Source: Ancylostoma caninum
Taxonomy: Eukaryota; Nematoda; Chromadorea; Rhabditida; Ancylostomatidae
Length of the DNA: 64,000 nucleotides
Assembly: GCA_037903475.1 (NCBI GenBank)
Contig: JBAJFG010000239.1
Location: forward strand, 186,001-250,000
Direction: 5' to 3'
The position numbers were made by a program, and so were the translations under genes. Below, piece by piece: positions 36,890 to 49,524 of the stretch (positions are counted from its first letter, which is position 1; each line of letters opens with the position of its first letter). The notes under the pieces are model-generated. The model was not told the origin of the DNA, made no database searches, and worked only from the letters and a program-made list of their open reading frames with translations.

Positions 36890-36972
36890 CTTCGCGTACC
36901 TCGTTCGGGTCCCGCCGCGATTCTGCAGTAACGGAATCCGTCCTTTCGAGACGGGCTGTACTTATTATATCT
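36890..36972 (-). CDS. Candidate minus-strand exon, unrecognised
   Basis: On the minus strand a good acceptor (tcacctctaccag) precedes a frame reading IISTARLERTDSVTAESRRD, then PNEVREEVLQ, with a donor at CAA then gtgagg. The plus strand is open too, which is common in CG-rich DNA, so coding status is uncertain. The frame reads on for another 60 codons past the donor. Confidence 0.25.
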
Positions 36973-37775
36973 GGTAGAGGTGATTTTACAACATTCCTTC
37001 CAGTGAGAAGATGTGATTCGACATGACCATCCTCCACACAGTATTCCGCTCCCGACCGTACAAAATAGTACGATGCGTCCGAAAGCAGAGGAAAACCTTT
37101 ATTATAAACTGGGACGCTTTATTTAGTGTGAAGTAACTTTGCGATCAAGTTTTCACTGTCACCGCTCTCCCAGTTTATGTCACTTCCGTTTCCTTTTCTA
37201 TGGATACATTCTCTGTTTAATGCATTTCCAAAAAAAGAAGTCATTCACGACTTTGCAAACATTTGCAGTTATGCGGTCGTTTTGTGTTTCTCTAATGTTT
37301 GTGTTCATGTTCACACGGATTTATTTGTTTTAAGTGTTATTTCCTTCCTTTTATTTCTGTTGTCACAGCCTGTTTCACCATACAAGGGAAGTGGGAAGAA
37401 ATTAGAGAAAAATGAGCTGGGAAAGTTTGCAATTTTCTATACTCCGTGCCAAAAACCAAGATAGTTGGGTATTTGTGCCTGTGATCTGCCTTTCTGACTC
37501 GCCTCTAAGAATATGGCGCTATTTCTCGCATTCTCTCTTTCCCTAATTTCTTCACAACTGTGTTCCCTAGTGAAACGCGTTCTACGAGGCAACAGAGCAG
37601 GAAATTGATGTCATTTCTTGTGGTGTCGACATCTCAGATTTCATGCGCATATACTAAACCCGTCATTTTTGAGGCCCACTTAGAATTCAGAACACTAGTT
37701 TCCACTATGTAACTGTCATGAAATGAAATTTGAATGCAAGGTTTCTTAATGCCTCATTTTTGTCTTCTCTTGGCT

Positions 37776-38157
37776 TTGAAGACAACATTCACAGAAATCT
37801 CTACTTCTGAAGCCATTTACCGTGTATTGGTTTGCCAGAGAATCATAACTATAGTCAGAATGAAAAAATTGCCACCTTCCTCACGAGATATATATATTGC
37901 CGTGGGTGCTGACATTAGTGTTGCCTTTTGTTTTCCGACTGCGCCAGCTTACACAGGTCCTGTCATTTGCACATCGCGCGTGGGACCCACAAACGTCAAG
38001 GGGAGCGCAATCAAGAGCATGGAAAGCAGCGACCCGTTTTCTTGAATTTCTCTTGCGTTTGGAGCTATCTCACCATTAGATGCGAGTTCTGCGTCCGTGA
38101 AAACCCCGGAATATAGCGAAGTCTTGGACAGATGGTTTCCGCGAGTGTTGCCCTTAA
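37776..38157. mobile_element. Diverged TTAA-type foldback element, about 382 bp
   Basis: The left end GACAACATTCACAGAAATCTC and right end CGCGAGTGTTGCCCTTAA are diverged versions of the termini at 35056-35485, and the two elements share internal blocks (acttctgaa, gggaccca). The left target site reads TTGA rather than TTAA. It lies just upstream of the helicase gene, so it could influence its promoter region, but nothing in the sequence shows that. Confidence 0.55.
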
Positions 38158-38696
38158 ATAGCGCCTCATCAGATTCCAAATTCTTTGAACGTTGATGGAT
38201 GTTCTCCGTTCCGAGACGGATTGGATCTGGTCGGTGGATATGAAAAAGGATAATAAGATGATCCAAAAATAGAGCGCAGTTGCAGCGTTTCGGCCGTTCT
38301 CACACGTTGTTAGCTGAGCACACAACATCAAGATCGCTTATCGCCATTTGGAACCGTGCTATTTTGTTCTGTTTATGGTGCACGGAGTTCCTCAGAAGTT
38401 CTATAGACATTCTGTCGCAATTTTCAACTGTTTCCCAAGTAACAACGCGGAAGTTTTACACAGAATTTTAGGATTTTGGTTCTTTTGAAATTGTGGTTTA
38501 CTCTGTAGTTGCGGACGAATAACGATGTTTGAACATTGTGACGTGACTGATTCTTATTATGTTCGAGGCGAAAAATTACCTTTTTCTAGCAGTTTCACCG
38601 ACTTATTTTCTTCTTGGATTCTACTTCCTCATCAGCATTTATGATTTTATTCTGTTTATTTTCACCTGTGTCATTTCAACGTTCCAGGGTGGCTCA

Positions 38697-41600
38697 ATGC
38701 CGTTCCGTGGTGGTGGCAACTCCACTTCTATTCACGGTTAGTCATTTCAAGTTCCGCAAACTTGTATATTCCGCTCCGCATCAGCAATCAATGCATGATA
38801 CAATAAGTGGATTAGTGGCGTTCGCCGATTCGTTGCCGATCCATCGTTGTTATGTTCGTGTGATTCATACAAACAGCGATTGAAATCATGTTGGTTACAT
38901 ATTACGTCGCGAGATTAGTAGAATTTGGAGAGAGTTATTGTTGGAAGTGGACGGTGGAAATCGAAGTTCACTAGATGTTCTTCGATTTGCAATAAACTTG
39001 CAGAAACTGTTTATATGAGTCGCTCGTTTATTCAGTTCTACCTGTTGGGGAAGGAACCAGACTCCGTGAAACTTAAGCATCAGAATCTGTTTATACTTCA
39101 CTGCGAAGCCATGTCGCCGCAGGAACGGCCACAACACAAACGGCGCAACGAGCAGCGAGGGCGTCACATATCGCCGTTGCAACACGTAACCTTGCAATTT
39201 TACGAATTACACGGACTTCACATGCTCTGATAACTCTGCAGCACGAACGCAGCTGGAACGGCGTAAAGGTTCGGTTAGAAACCATAGCAGCAACGGTTGC
39301 CAGTTGCTGCCATTCTCCCCTCGATTGCTGCCGTCCCTCAGCAATTGCTGCTAAAGGGCCGACAGATTGAGCAGCAATCGAGGGGAGGATGGCAGCAACT
39401 GGCAACCGTTGCTGCTAAGATTTCTACCCGAACTATTACGCCGTTTGGTCTGCGTTCGTCCTTCACAGTTATCAGAGTAATTGCTATACTCAATCACTTA
39501 ATACCAGCTGGATCAATAAGATACAACTGCAACCCTGGCGACGAAATCTTCGGTTGTTGCTCGAAGAAAAAAAACTAAAGCAGCACGCAACTGGGACTCG
39601 TCGCGTCAGGAGAATCGCCAGCAGCGACAGCGCGCAGCCACACACGCATGCTTCTATAGCGGACCAACACTTCCGAACAGTTGGCACGTGTTCGACGATG
39701 GCGCTGCGATCAACTATAAACATAGTCCCAGACCGCCTCCATAAGAAGATGCTTTGATCATTCTCCTGGACGCCAATGTTGGCGACTGCGGCCTCGATGC
39801 AAATCTATTTAAGCGGTCGCTAACATTAGCGCCGAGGGCGGCGACGCAAGGTGCTATACTCCTCGAGGAGTATAGCGGCTACCTAAGAGCGTGCTCAGAG
39901 GTCTCGCTGAGATTTTCTTGTTGCGACGCTATGAATCACCCACACGAATCCGTCTATCTTTTCGAGAAGGACTATACGCAGTGTCATATGGGAACGAATA
40001 TCTCAGACGGACGGACTCATGCAGGTTAGACGCTCACGTCGGTGGCGTTGAAAACCGGCTACGATGCTCACGAGGAATTTGTACTGGGTGTGGCTATACT
40101 CTTCGAGGTTTTGGTAGGTATCAACCGTGGGACAGTCACAACGGCGACGGCGCCAGAGGCTCGCCGGTCTCTCGGTATGTATCAAAACCAGAGCTGCAGC
40201 ACCCAGTGCTAGCGAAAATAGTTTGGGTTGGTGCCATGCTTTTTGATGAGTACTGCCTTTTCGATATTTGCGAGCGTTCGGTGCAATAATCAAGCCAGAG
40301 ATGCGTCACCCATGATCGCTATCATCAGGATTGATGCCGCCGGTTGATGGTGATGCAGGGCGGTATATATGCCTGGAATATACCGCCAGTTTGAAGCCGA
40401 CTACCTATGCACATTAGCGTTGTAAACACTGAATACCACAACCTACGGAGGTGTGAGAGCATTCGTAGGCTATTGTTACTTTATTCGCGTTCCAAATTAT
40501 ATAATGAAACATGCAATTATCGGTCGTGCAACCGATAATTGCAAAGCAAATTAAGATTAGGATATCAAGATGAGAATGAGTTCGAGAGCAGAGAATTGAG
40601 AGAACAATCCAAAGCGAGTAAAGAAAAGCGGTTTACTTTGACCATTGAATCAAAATGTAGGAAATATGCAGAGGTGCACCAACTATTTTTTTATATGTTG
40701 TTCTACAATTTGCTCATGGAAATGACATCCGTCAAATTTCAGGGTATAAGGGACCGGTGTCAAGCTTTAATGGAGCGCCGCCACCGCAGCACACATTTGG
40801 AGCGTCAATGGCTGGTATATTTTTCGGATAATACTTTTATTTTCTCTATTCATTGGTATCCTATAGCTGGATAAACAGAACTGTACTTTGGTGAAATGTT
40901 GGTGACTCGCTTCGACTCAGTTGTCGTTTTTCTCCATGCCAAAATTTGTTTGTTTTTACACAGGTCTAACGTTGGGTATAGATTGGCAGTAAATACCACG
41001 TATTTCTAGTGATTCACACATTGCGTATTGACTGCCATTGACAGCTTTTCGTTCCGCGTTTATTATTTTTCATGTTGTAGGTATGGCAAACGCTAACATG
41101 AATGGCGGATACGGGTATTCTTACGCCATGCAACCTCCACCACAACCAGCTTTTGGGAGAGGGCAACGTAACAGTCCAACTTTCATTTATTAATCATTAT
41201 TTTTTACCTTCATCTCGAAATCTTCAGCATTCGTTGCCGGAGGCGGGTTCCGTGGACGGGGAGGACATCCAACTTTTCAATACCAGCATCCACCCGGGGT
41301 TAGTTCATGCCCTAATTCGCTTCTTGTTTTATATTTTCAGTAGTTTTTTTTTCTCCTGAAAATTTCCTAATTTTGATTTACCTGACACTTTTGCCGCAAG
41401 TTTTTGTTTCTGGCTTCGCTTTTTGGAGTTTTGATGGGGAGCGGGTGAGAGGAGGGAACAATATTTTGTGGATTTCAATCTACAGTCTTTGTCCAGGTTT
41501 CACCACATCAAGTCGCACATTTTGTTGCGGGTTCTGTATTCCTTGGTTTTGTTTCCTACGGCAAATCCATGTGTTGTTTCTTCTAATTCCCATTTCTGGA

Positions 41601-44600
41601 GATTGCCGTGGATACGAAATATAGGAAAGCGTTGCCAGATTAGCTATTTTTTGCATCTCTGCGTTCCTACTTTCCTAATTATGGACCCTTCTGCACTACC
41701 TTTTCTCTATCTTCTTCCCTTACCTAAGCAGCACTGTCATTCTTCGTAGTTTTGTGCTGTATTACGCTTCTTTAAGAGCAACCCTTACAAGTATGTCGCG
41801 CCGAAGCCTCCACCAGCCAGTCCAGATATTATGGAGAAACGTAAGTTAGTTTGTAATTTTTAGAAACTCCAACCCTCTCATCTATATATTGGAATCTTTC
41901 AGCGATGGGTCCTGAAGAAGTTGCACTTCTCAACAAATTTCTCCACAAAAAGGTAGATCTAATGCAAAATAGTGGCATAGACGTGTCACTGGATAGAAGT
42001 GACCCACGGTCACCACTGCATTCAATACGGAGCTTCCGTGATCTCAGATTGTGAGTTGTTATTCTTCTCCTAATCTAGTTAAGATTTTTGGCTTCTTGTT
42101 TTCGTTTCGTGGGCCTATCAAGGTTCCAAAACTTATAAAGTTCGTAATTTTTATCTCTTCTTCAGCAAATTAAAAGGTGTTGAACATTTTACTTAGAAAG
42201 GACGGTGCAGCACAGCTCTGTGATTGGCCAGTTTGTCGAACTGGCCAATCTGCGGGGCTCAGACGCACTGACCTTTCTACGTACAACGCCTAAGTCCTCC
42301 TACTTTCATCGGGTTAGCAAGACAATTATGTTGTTTCGAAAGTTTTTTTTTGTAGACGACCAGAATTGCTTGAAGCTTTGAATGTGCTGGGGTTCACACA
42401 ACCATCAAAGATACAGGAGTTTGCACTGCCACTGTTGATCATGGAGCCGTAAGTCCTACAGTTTCAAGGTTTTCATTCTCTGTTTCCAGCACATTTTCAC
42501 ATTTTGTCTTGTTATCCTTCGTCATTCACCTTTCATCATTGTTCATTAAATCGCTGTGAATTTTGCCTATCTTTCACAGCTGATCAAATTTCAGACCAAC
42601 TAACATTATCGCACAGTCCCAATCCGGTACTGGGAAGACTGCAACGTTTGTGCTGACGATGTTATCACGTGTGGACCCTTCCAAAAAATACCCACAGTGT
42701 CTCTGCTTGGCGCCTACCTATGAGCTTGCCATTCAGATAGGTAAGTGGTTACCAAAAAGGACATTTGGTTTTTTGGGCTTGGACCTGAATGCGTCGCTGA
42801 GACTACACGGATAAATGAGATGCCTGTATCAACGATGGGTAATATTGGAGGTCGTTCATACGTTTGCTTAAGGTAATCTCAATGGTGCATGCAGCCCCTT
42901 GCGTAGGTTTCTGTTGAAATTGAAGGTTTTTATATTCATCTTTTCGTATTCCGGAATTGCTGTCGAATCGATGTTCCTATTTTGAGAACCAGAACAAAAA
43001 TCCATGGGCAATGTGAGTAAAAATTGTCCTATGCATTGTGCATTTCCACGTTTCCTTCTTTATTTCCTTTTGACACTTGTTTTCTCCTCCTTCCTCAGTG
43101 TCTATGTGGAAAATTCAGTTTTCAATGTCATTCAACTAATGCTACCTAGTAATCAGAATGGTAATGTGGTAATTGAGGCCTTGGTGAGAATTGTAGTTTT
43201 CTTTTTTGTAGCAGCATTAGTACCGATTGCGTTTGAAATTTGCGCATACACTGCACATGCTTTTTTATAAGCTCGAAACTGGAATTCGCATTGAATTATC
43301 TGGAAGCATTGGCGTGAGGAAGAATTTTGGCGTGCCTATGAGGAGCTGTTGTGGGAGACAACGAGGGAGAATATTTGAGACGTTCAAATATAATGTTTAA
43401 GTTAGAAATTGATGATCTCAAAGGTATTTGTAAGGTCTGGGATAGACTATGGGCATTGTTCTTTGCCATTCACTGCTCTTATCTTAACTGGTAGGTGTAA
43501 GCTGTCAAGTAATAGGTCCACAACTTCCTGCTGGTTTATTATCTTTTCCTTTTAGGCGATGTCGTGGCGAAGATGGCTCAATTCATGCCGGAGGTTGCTG
43601 TACATTATGCGGTCAGAGGAGTGAAACGTGCGTTGAGTTTTCTCACCTCTTTATTTTGCTGTCTCCGTAAACATATAGATTACCGTAGTTTCAGCGTCAG
43701 CGCCCATTACTGAGCAAATTATCATTGGCACTCCAGGAAAAGTGAGTACTTTGTGCTTTCATCTAGGGTCCTTTATTTATAGTTCTTGAAGCTTCTCATT
43801 TCCGCTCTTTGGTTTATTTATGTCTTTTTTTCAGTTAGTGGATTATCTTACAAAGTATAATTGCCTGGATGCTTCTCATATATGTTGTCTTGTTCTTGAT
43901 GAAGCTGATGTCATGATCAATCAGGCAGGCTATACGCAGCAGAGTACACAAATATATAAGTGAGTTTTTTTAAAGCCGAATCTTAAGAGTATGTTTTGGA
44001 TCTGAACCTCTACGGTTTTTTTAAATCTTCCAGCTTACCCATTTTTGATATAAATATCCTATGGATTAGCTCCTTTGCATGGCTGGTAAAAATTTACCCA
44101 CGAAGAGACCACTTCTTTACTTCTTCCACTTTTTTCTACCACTTCTTTTGCTCATTGACAAGCCACGAGTTTTTCTAACGAGTTTTGTTTAAACTGGACA
44201 GCTGTTGTGCTTTTGTAGACACAAGAGCCATGGCTGGTGTGCAGTTTGCGTCAAAGCAAAAAGAAAGTACATTGCGAAGTTTTCTGGCTTCAGAGGTGGT
44301 TTTGTGAGGTTGTGTGGACGAGGGAGAGGTGCACCATTTCTTTCTTAGAATTTCTAAAAATTGGCGATCAAAATAACCATAGGAAACTTCTTTTCTTCTT
44401 GACATAAATTTGTTATTTTATATGTACAGCTTGTAATTTTTTCTCTTTTCTTTCATGTGCCATGTGCCGGAGTTCATACATTGCCACTCCTGTATGAACT
44501 CCGGCACATGGCACATGAAAGAAACAAACACGGGACTTCTAGCACTATTATTTCCAGCATTATCGAAGAAGCCTCACCTATTGTTCAAACGATGTTGTTC

Positions 44601-47600
44601 TCCGCAACTTATGGAGAAGATGTTGTCAAATTTGCAATGCAGCTGATCAAAAATGCGGTCACAGTCACGTAAGTTCCTTATTTCTTCCAGATCTAATTGT
44701 GGCATTACTTATTCGATTGTTGTTCCTTCCTACTAAGTTGATGATATCACTCATTATGAGGTCCATTTGCTAGAACAGCTAAATTTCTGCTCCGGAAAAT
44801 ACACCTAATCGAAGCCTATTACGAATTTCTGGAATGTTCCGTCTTTTCTTTACTTTCGAATTCATGATCTAAGATTAATTCAAGCCTATTTCCTTCGTTG
44901 CAGCTCTCTATTTTTTCTAGGTTATTATATTTCATTTAATTCGTACTGAGGTCCCTATCCTGACGTTGTGGTGACAGCCCCAACTGAGCAGATCTATTGT
45001 ATGTTTTTTGCACCATTGTGAAGTAAATCGCCGATTATACGTCGACCCTTTGATGCCGAGCTCATTAACTCGTCTGGGGTCAGTAGAGTCCTATTTCATC
45101 AGGTGCTGTGTGTAGGTAATAGCTAGAAAGTGGAATCTGGCCTTTTTTTTTGAATTTGAATAGGTAAAGCGGCTGGAAGGAGCTAATATTCGTTTTTTTA
45201 TACCTATTTGCATGTTATTGTGATCCCTCCGTGACTTGTGACCGGCTTAGATGCAGTTTTTAATGATGAGCGTCCATCTTAGGGATGGACAGGTGCGCTA
45301 ATCTGCAAACACCGTAAATACCGTGATCGAGGTTAGATTTGCCGAGTTGCGTAATGCTGACAGTACGCCAGAATAGCTGGCTATATGATAAGTAGGTCAT
45401 CATTGGCACCTTCTCATATTACCCAGCTGCAACGCGAGAACCTGTCAGATTTGAAGGATTTACAGGATCACTTCTTTTGAATTGTTGATCCTTGTTTTAG
45501 CATCCGTACCTAAAGGATTGGTGCGAACCTTAGTTTTCCTAATAAGGAATGCCTGGAAGCAGTTATACACATTAACATACAGTATACCGTAGATGAATTA
45601 AGATGTATATCTACATTCATTTTCCTGAAGAGTTATAAATTGTGGCAAGATAAGGCGTTTAGGTGGATAAATTAATGTGGTTTTTCCATGCTTCGACGGC
45701 CGCAAAAACATCGCAATATCAGTCGAATTAAGGGAAACCTCCTGGAAACCACTGAATTCCTGTGAATTGCAAATTTATACTTCAATTCCATCTTATGATA
45801 TGCTGGCGTTTAATAGGGGTGGTAGCTGTTATCTCAAGGTTTCTTTGGTTTAATGCGTTGTTAAGACGGGCGCACAAGTAATTCTATAATCCTGGAATCG
45901 TTCACTTAATGATTTCGTCTTGAAACTATGAAAATATGGTTTTCCAGAGCTTGAATCTTTACATTTTTCCGCTTTCATGTTTGGTCAGTTTGCTCACAAA
46001 AGCAACATCTGTTTCTTTTCCCAGTTTCACGCCTTTTGCATTTTACCGGTCTCAGCGTGTTTCTTTGCAAACATTTGCGACAGTTTTTTTACTCTTCTCG
46101 TGCTATCAGTCCCACGATCTTCTGTAGTCACCTCTGCGATTTTATCGCTTTGAAATACTCTTAGGAAATTCCAACTTCGGAAAATTCGGAGAAATTCCCT
46201 TTTTCTTACCTAGCCACCGACGTAAAAGTTCGCGAAACTGTCACTGCGTTATTCATTATTAGATTTGTAGCGGTCGGTATTCGGCATAAGTTTAATTATT
46301 TTCTACTTTTCTGTGAGTGTTTATAGTAGTTTCCATTTTGCATCCCTGATTGTTGAGGAAACGACCTTGTGTGGATGTTGTGTTTTCGTTGCGGCAGCTC
46401 CAAATGATCCAATTAGTTGCTGTTGATAGAAGACAACACATAATTACTGGTATCGAAAAACATGACAATGAGATGGCTGTCGCTAGATGAGCGTAGTGCT
46501 TGCCAAATGACGCTGCGATATACTGCTAGAAATAGGCTGTTCGCATGAAACAGTTGTCACTACAAGTGGGCATGTGTCTCTTAGTTTTCTTTCGCGAGAA
46601 CTGTAAGTGGATGTGGTGAGGTAATTGAGACCGAATGAAATGTAGAATGTTTTCGAATTTGAGTATTCACTCGCGAATAATTTGAAAATTTGAATGTTCT
46701 ACTGCGAGGAAGCGATGCAGCAGTCAAGTGCTCGTTCATAGCTGTTTCTTTAGGCAAATATTAGAAAATTTTCTTTCTCATCAGAATAATCGAACTGTAT
46801 TCAGTACCAACATGTTGTCATTCTGAGTGATATTTTAGCCTTGTTGACCCAGCATCAGCTGCCTAGAGGATTTTTGTGAAGACATTCTAATTCTCCTTTC
46901 ATCACTGGTTCCCCCACCCCCCCCCCCTCCTTTCTACTCGTGGTATCGTAAGCTCTTACTACTATTGTTGGCATAACCGCTTCTGTTGATACTTCCCTGT
47001 GGGTGGCTACTAGTGCACATTGTCCAGCGCTTCTGCAACATACTTGACCTGAACTGATTGGTGTCACTGTAAATAGTTGTTTGAATAGGTGTGTCAATTT
47101 GAATTTGAAGAAATAAATGGATCATAGAGGAGCACGTATAAAAGTGCACAGAAAAAAAGCTGGACACTTGTTATTGGATTTTTTCTTTCCTGTAATAATG
47201 GCTTTAGCCTGATAAAGAGTTAAAGATTTTTAGGTTGAAACGCGAGGATCAGTCGTTGCCAAACATCAAGCAGTACTTTGTAGAGTGTCCAGGACGTGAT
47301 GCTAAGTATCAGGTAGGTATCCGGTGATTTTAGCTTTTTTCTAGTTATTAAATAAGCCTTTGATTTGTGAATCGAATCGAGAGCATAGGAGTAATTGTGT
47401 GGTTTTCGTAGTTGCCCAATTTGTCGAGTGCTTATCAGAAATATATAATTGTGTCTTCTGTGTTCTGCATTATTCTAAGCTTCATTTTTAATATAATAAG
47501 GTAAGATAATATACTAAAATGATTTACTTCAATTTTGGTTCCAGGCGGTTGTTGAGCTGTACAGCGGGCTGACGATAGCGTCTTGTGTGATATTCACGCA

Positions 47601-48974
47601 TACTAGGAGAAGTGCTTCATGGCTGGCGGAAAGAATGATCGAAAAAGGACACTTGGTTAATCAGAAACATTAATATGCAGTAATTTGGAGGACTTTTGGC
47701 GAAATTCATCGAAAATTGACCTGTTGCCGAGGTTCAGGTTGGCGTATTGCATGGAGAAATGTCAGTGGAGGAGCGTGCGTCATCGATAGAGCAGTTCAAG
47801 GAAGGGATTTTCAAGGTGCTGATCACTACAAATGTGTGCGCTAGAGGTAGGCTTTCTGTTGTTTTCTTTCCACGGACTTATCTTTATATCTTTAAGTGCC
47901 TTTTGCTTTTCTTTTTTTTTCTTCATGCTTGATCATTTACCTAGTAATATGTTGCCTGCCAAATTGCATTCTGCCGTCTACATTGCGATATTTTCTCCCT
48001 CCCTTGCCGTAAGAATGTCCATCAGTTGATGTCTTATATCACAACTGTCCAAATGCTGGCCTAGGTTTACTTATCGGATTAGCCTGTATGAACTGGGCCG
48101 CTAAGTAATGCTATACGACCTCTTAATGAGTGATAGCTGGCTATCGATGTGTTTTTGCATAGGGTGACGAATAACTTCCAAGTTTTAGCTCCTAGCCGTA
48201 TAACTAATTTTTTCTTCTGAAAATTTTTCTTCTTTTGATATTAATAGTGCAGTGTGGAGCAGAATTCATGCGCAATATCACAGGAGGTGGTAGTAGTTGT
48301 GTGAAATTCGTGTTTGGGATCTGAAAGAACCACCCAGGCAAGGCTATTGACAATGAGTACGGAAAGCCGCCAAAATTTCCGAACTGTTGAAGGATCTTTT
48401 TTGCCAGGATACTCAACAAATCTCTTTTATAGGTATTGACGTCTCACAAGTGACCATTGTGATCAATTACGATCCTCCACTGTTGTATGAAAACCCATCA
48501 GAACCCGATTACGATACGTATCTTCATCGGATTGGACGGTAAGCACTTTGTTGCTCTTGTTCAACCGTTCGAATTTGCTCCATCAAGCAAAATTTTACCA
48601 TGAAGCCTTGAGGTTATAGTAACCTTACCCAAATTATGTGATATTGTATGTAATTTTCAGAACTGGCCGGTTTGGAAAGGCAGGTATAGCGATCAACTTC
48701 GTGGATAGCCGCGAAGCGCTGGCGATTATCAAGAAGATTGAAGCTTTCTTCGGTTCGTTTACCGTTCTCAATTGCTTACCCAATTTACCTTATCGCTATT
48801 GAGATTTCGATTAGCTTCCTTCATGCTATATTTTCTGTATTAGCTTTGTTTTCGTCCGAATTCCCATACCTCTATGATTTTTATGCCCACTTCTACTTTT
48901 TTTTTGCAGGAAAGCCAATTCCTAAGTTAGATCCGAGCGACTTGGAGCAGTTAGAAGCTGTAGAAAATGGCTAA
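38697..48974 (+). CDS. ddx-19: DEAD-box ATP-dependent RNA helicase, DDX19/Dbp5 type
   Basis: Eighteen exons join in phase: 38697-38736, 40743-40814, 41081-41167, 41228-41298, 41777-41840, 41903-42050, 42356-42448, 42595-42740, 43556-43627, 43695-43741, 43835-43959, 44558-44668, 47234-47312, 47545-47655, 47738-47846, 48433-48538, 48661-48752 and 48910-48974. The product is about 545 residues. Family members remodel mRNPs at the cytoplasmic face of nuclear pores, driven by ATP and stimulated by Gle1. All motifs are present: Q-motif region [62 protein letters not shown] and [36 protein letters not shown] and [11 protein letters not shown] are typical of DDX19. About 110 N-terminal residues are Gly/Pro/Asn/aromatic-rich. 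The start is the first ATG after a good acceptor (gttccag at 38687), which could be a trans-splice site; an upstream exon cannot be excluded. Confidence 0.93.
39225..39477. mobile_element. Large foldback element, arms 107 bp
   Basis: The left arm 39225-39331 and right arm 39371-39477 are near-exact inverse copies (for example GGTTGCCAGTTGCTGCCATT against AATGGCAGCAACTGGCAACC, with one difference), separated by about 40 bases. Because of the symmetry, both strands give nearly the same peptide frame (starting [11 protein letters not shown]), a structural artefact and not two genes. It lies in the first intron of the helicase gene. Confidence 0.85.
39855..39874. repeat. Third copy of the 20-bp palindrome
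   Basis: TATACTCCTCGAGGAGTATA, identical to 6047-6066 and 6211-6230. Downstream, agcggctacctaagagcg resembles cgcgcagcctaagagcg after the copy at 6211. A degraded half copy (TATACTCTTCGAGG) is at about 40093. It lies in the first helicase intron. Confidence 0.9.
40360..40390. repeat. Short hairpin
   Basis: GGCGGTATAT and ATATACCGCC form perfect 10-bp arms around a loop of about 9 bases, in the first intron of the helicase gene. Confidence 0.7.
40510..40541. repeat. Perfect hairpin, 13-bp arms
   Basis: TGCAATTATCGGT, loop CGTGCA, then ACCGATAATTGCA. It lies in the first intron of the helicase gene, about 120 bases after the hairpin at 40360. Confidence 0.85.
42175..42291. mobile_element. Small foldback element in helicase intron
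   Basis: The ends AGGTGTTGAACATTTTACTTAGAAAGG and CCTTTCTACGTACAACGCCT are imperfect inverse copies, and the centre is a hairpin GATTGGCCAGTT, loop TGTCG, AACTGGCCAATC. It lies between exons 42050 and 42356. A similar centre (GTGATTGGTCAT to AGCCAATCAGG) occurs near 62420-62452. Confidence 0.65.
44447..44524. repeat. Perfect hairpin, 34-bp arms, 10-base loop
   Basis: TTTCTTTCATGTGCCATGTG continues CCGGAGTTCATACA, then the loop TTGCCACTCC, then the exact complement at 44491-44524. No mismatch was seen. It ends 33 bases before the helicase exon starting at 44558, within the intron. Confidence 0.95.
44669..47233 (+). other. Long helicase intron
   Basis: A 2.56 kb intron between the exon carrying FSAT and the exon beginning with KREDQS. 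I saw no nested gene in it. It holds a C-rich homopolymer run at about 46914-46930 and otherwise ordinary AT-rich sequence. Confidence 0.7.
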
Positions 48975-49408
48975 AACGCATAGCTTTTTTTGAACGTGCA
49001 ATTTGCTAGGGTTTTAGCGCTTTCATAGTATATGTATACATATTTATTAATTGTTCGCAGCTGTTACTTTGTCATTGTGTTTTCCTTGTTTTTAACTGGT
49101 TATAATCACTTTGTGGAATGCTTCAATTGTTTTGGGTGCCTTGTCATCGTACATAATATGTACTTCACTTGCTGTAACTTTTCAGATACAGTGAAAAAAT
49201 TTTTATTGTTGCCTTTATCTTGTGATTTTTAGTGGGGTTTAGCAATTTCGTTTTTTTTTTTGTTTGGCATATTCCGGTTTTGAACAGTACTTAGTGCAGA
49301 AACTTACTATGCCTTGAATAGAAGATATAGACTTCACTATATTTAGCAGAGAAAAAATAATTTATTGTATAACATTGTGCCTGTGTATTTGTGATGATGA
49401 ATGCGTTG

Positions 49409-49414
49409 AATAAA
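49409..49414 (+). promoter_or_regulatory. Probable polyadenylation signal of the helicase gene
   Basis: AATAAA lies 435 bases after the stop codon and about 110 bases before the convergent minus-strand terminal exon. It is the clearest consensus hexamer in the interval, but the use of this site is inferred. Confidence 0.4.
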
Positions 49415-49524
49415 TTTTATTGAAGTTCATATTTGTAAATCGCTACGTACAGAGTTTTTCTGGTTTACTGGATGAAGAGGCATCATTTGCCTTTGTGCGG
49501 TGGTGTTTGCTTAATGTTGGGCGA

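Noticed and set aside
39091..39578. Near-identical peptide frames on both strands starting [11 protein letters not shown]
   Set aside because: They are produced by the 107-bp inverted arms of the foldback element; the same bases are read in both directions, so they are not two genes.
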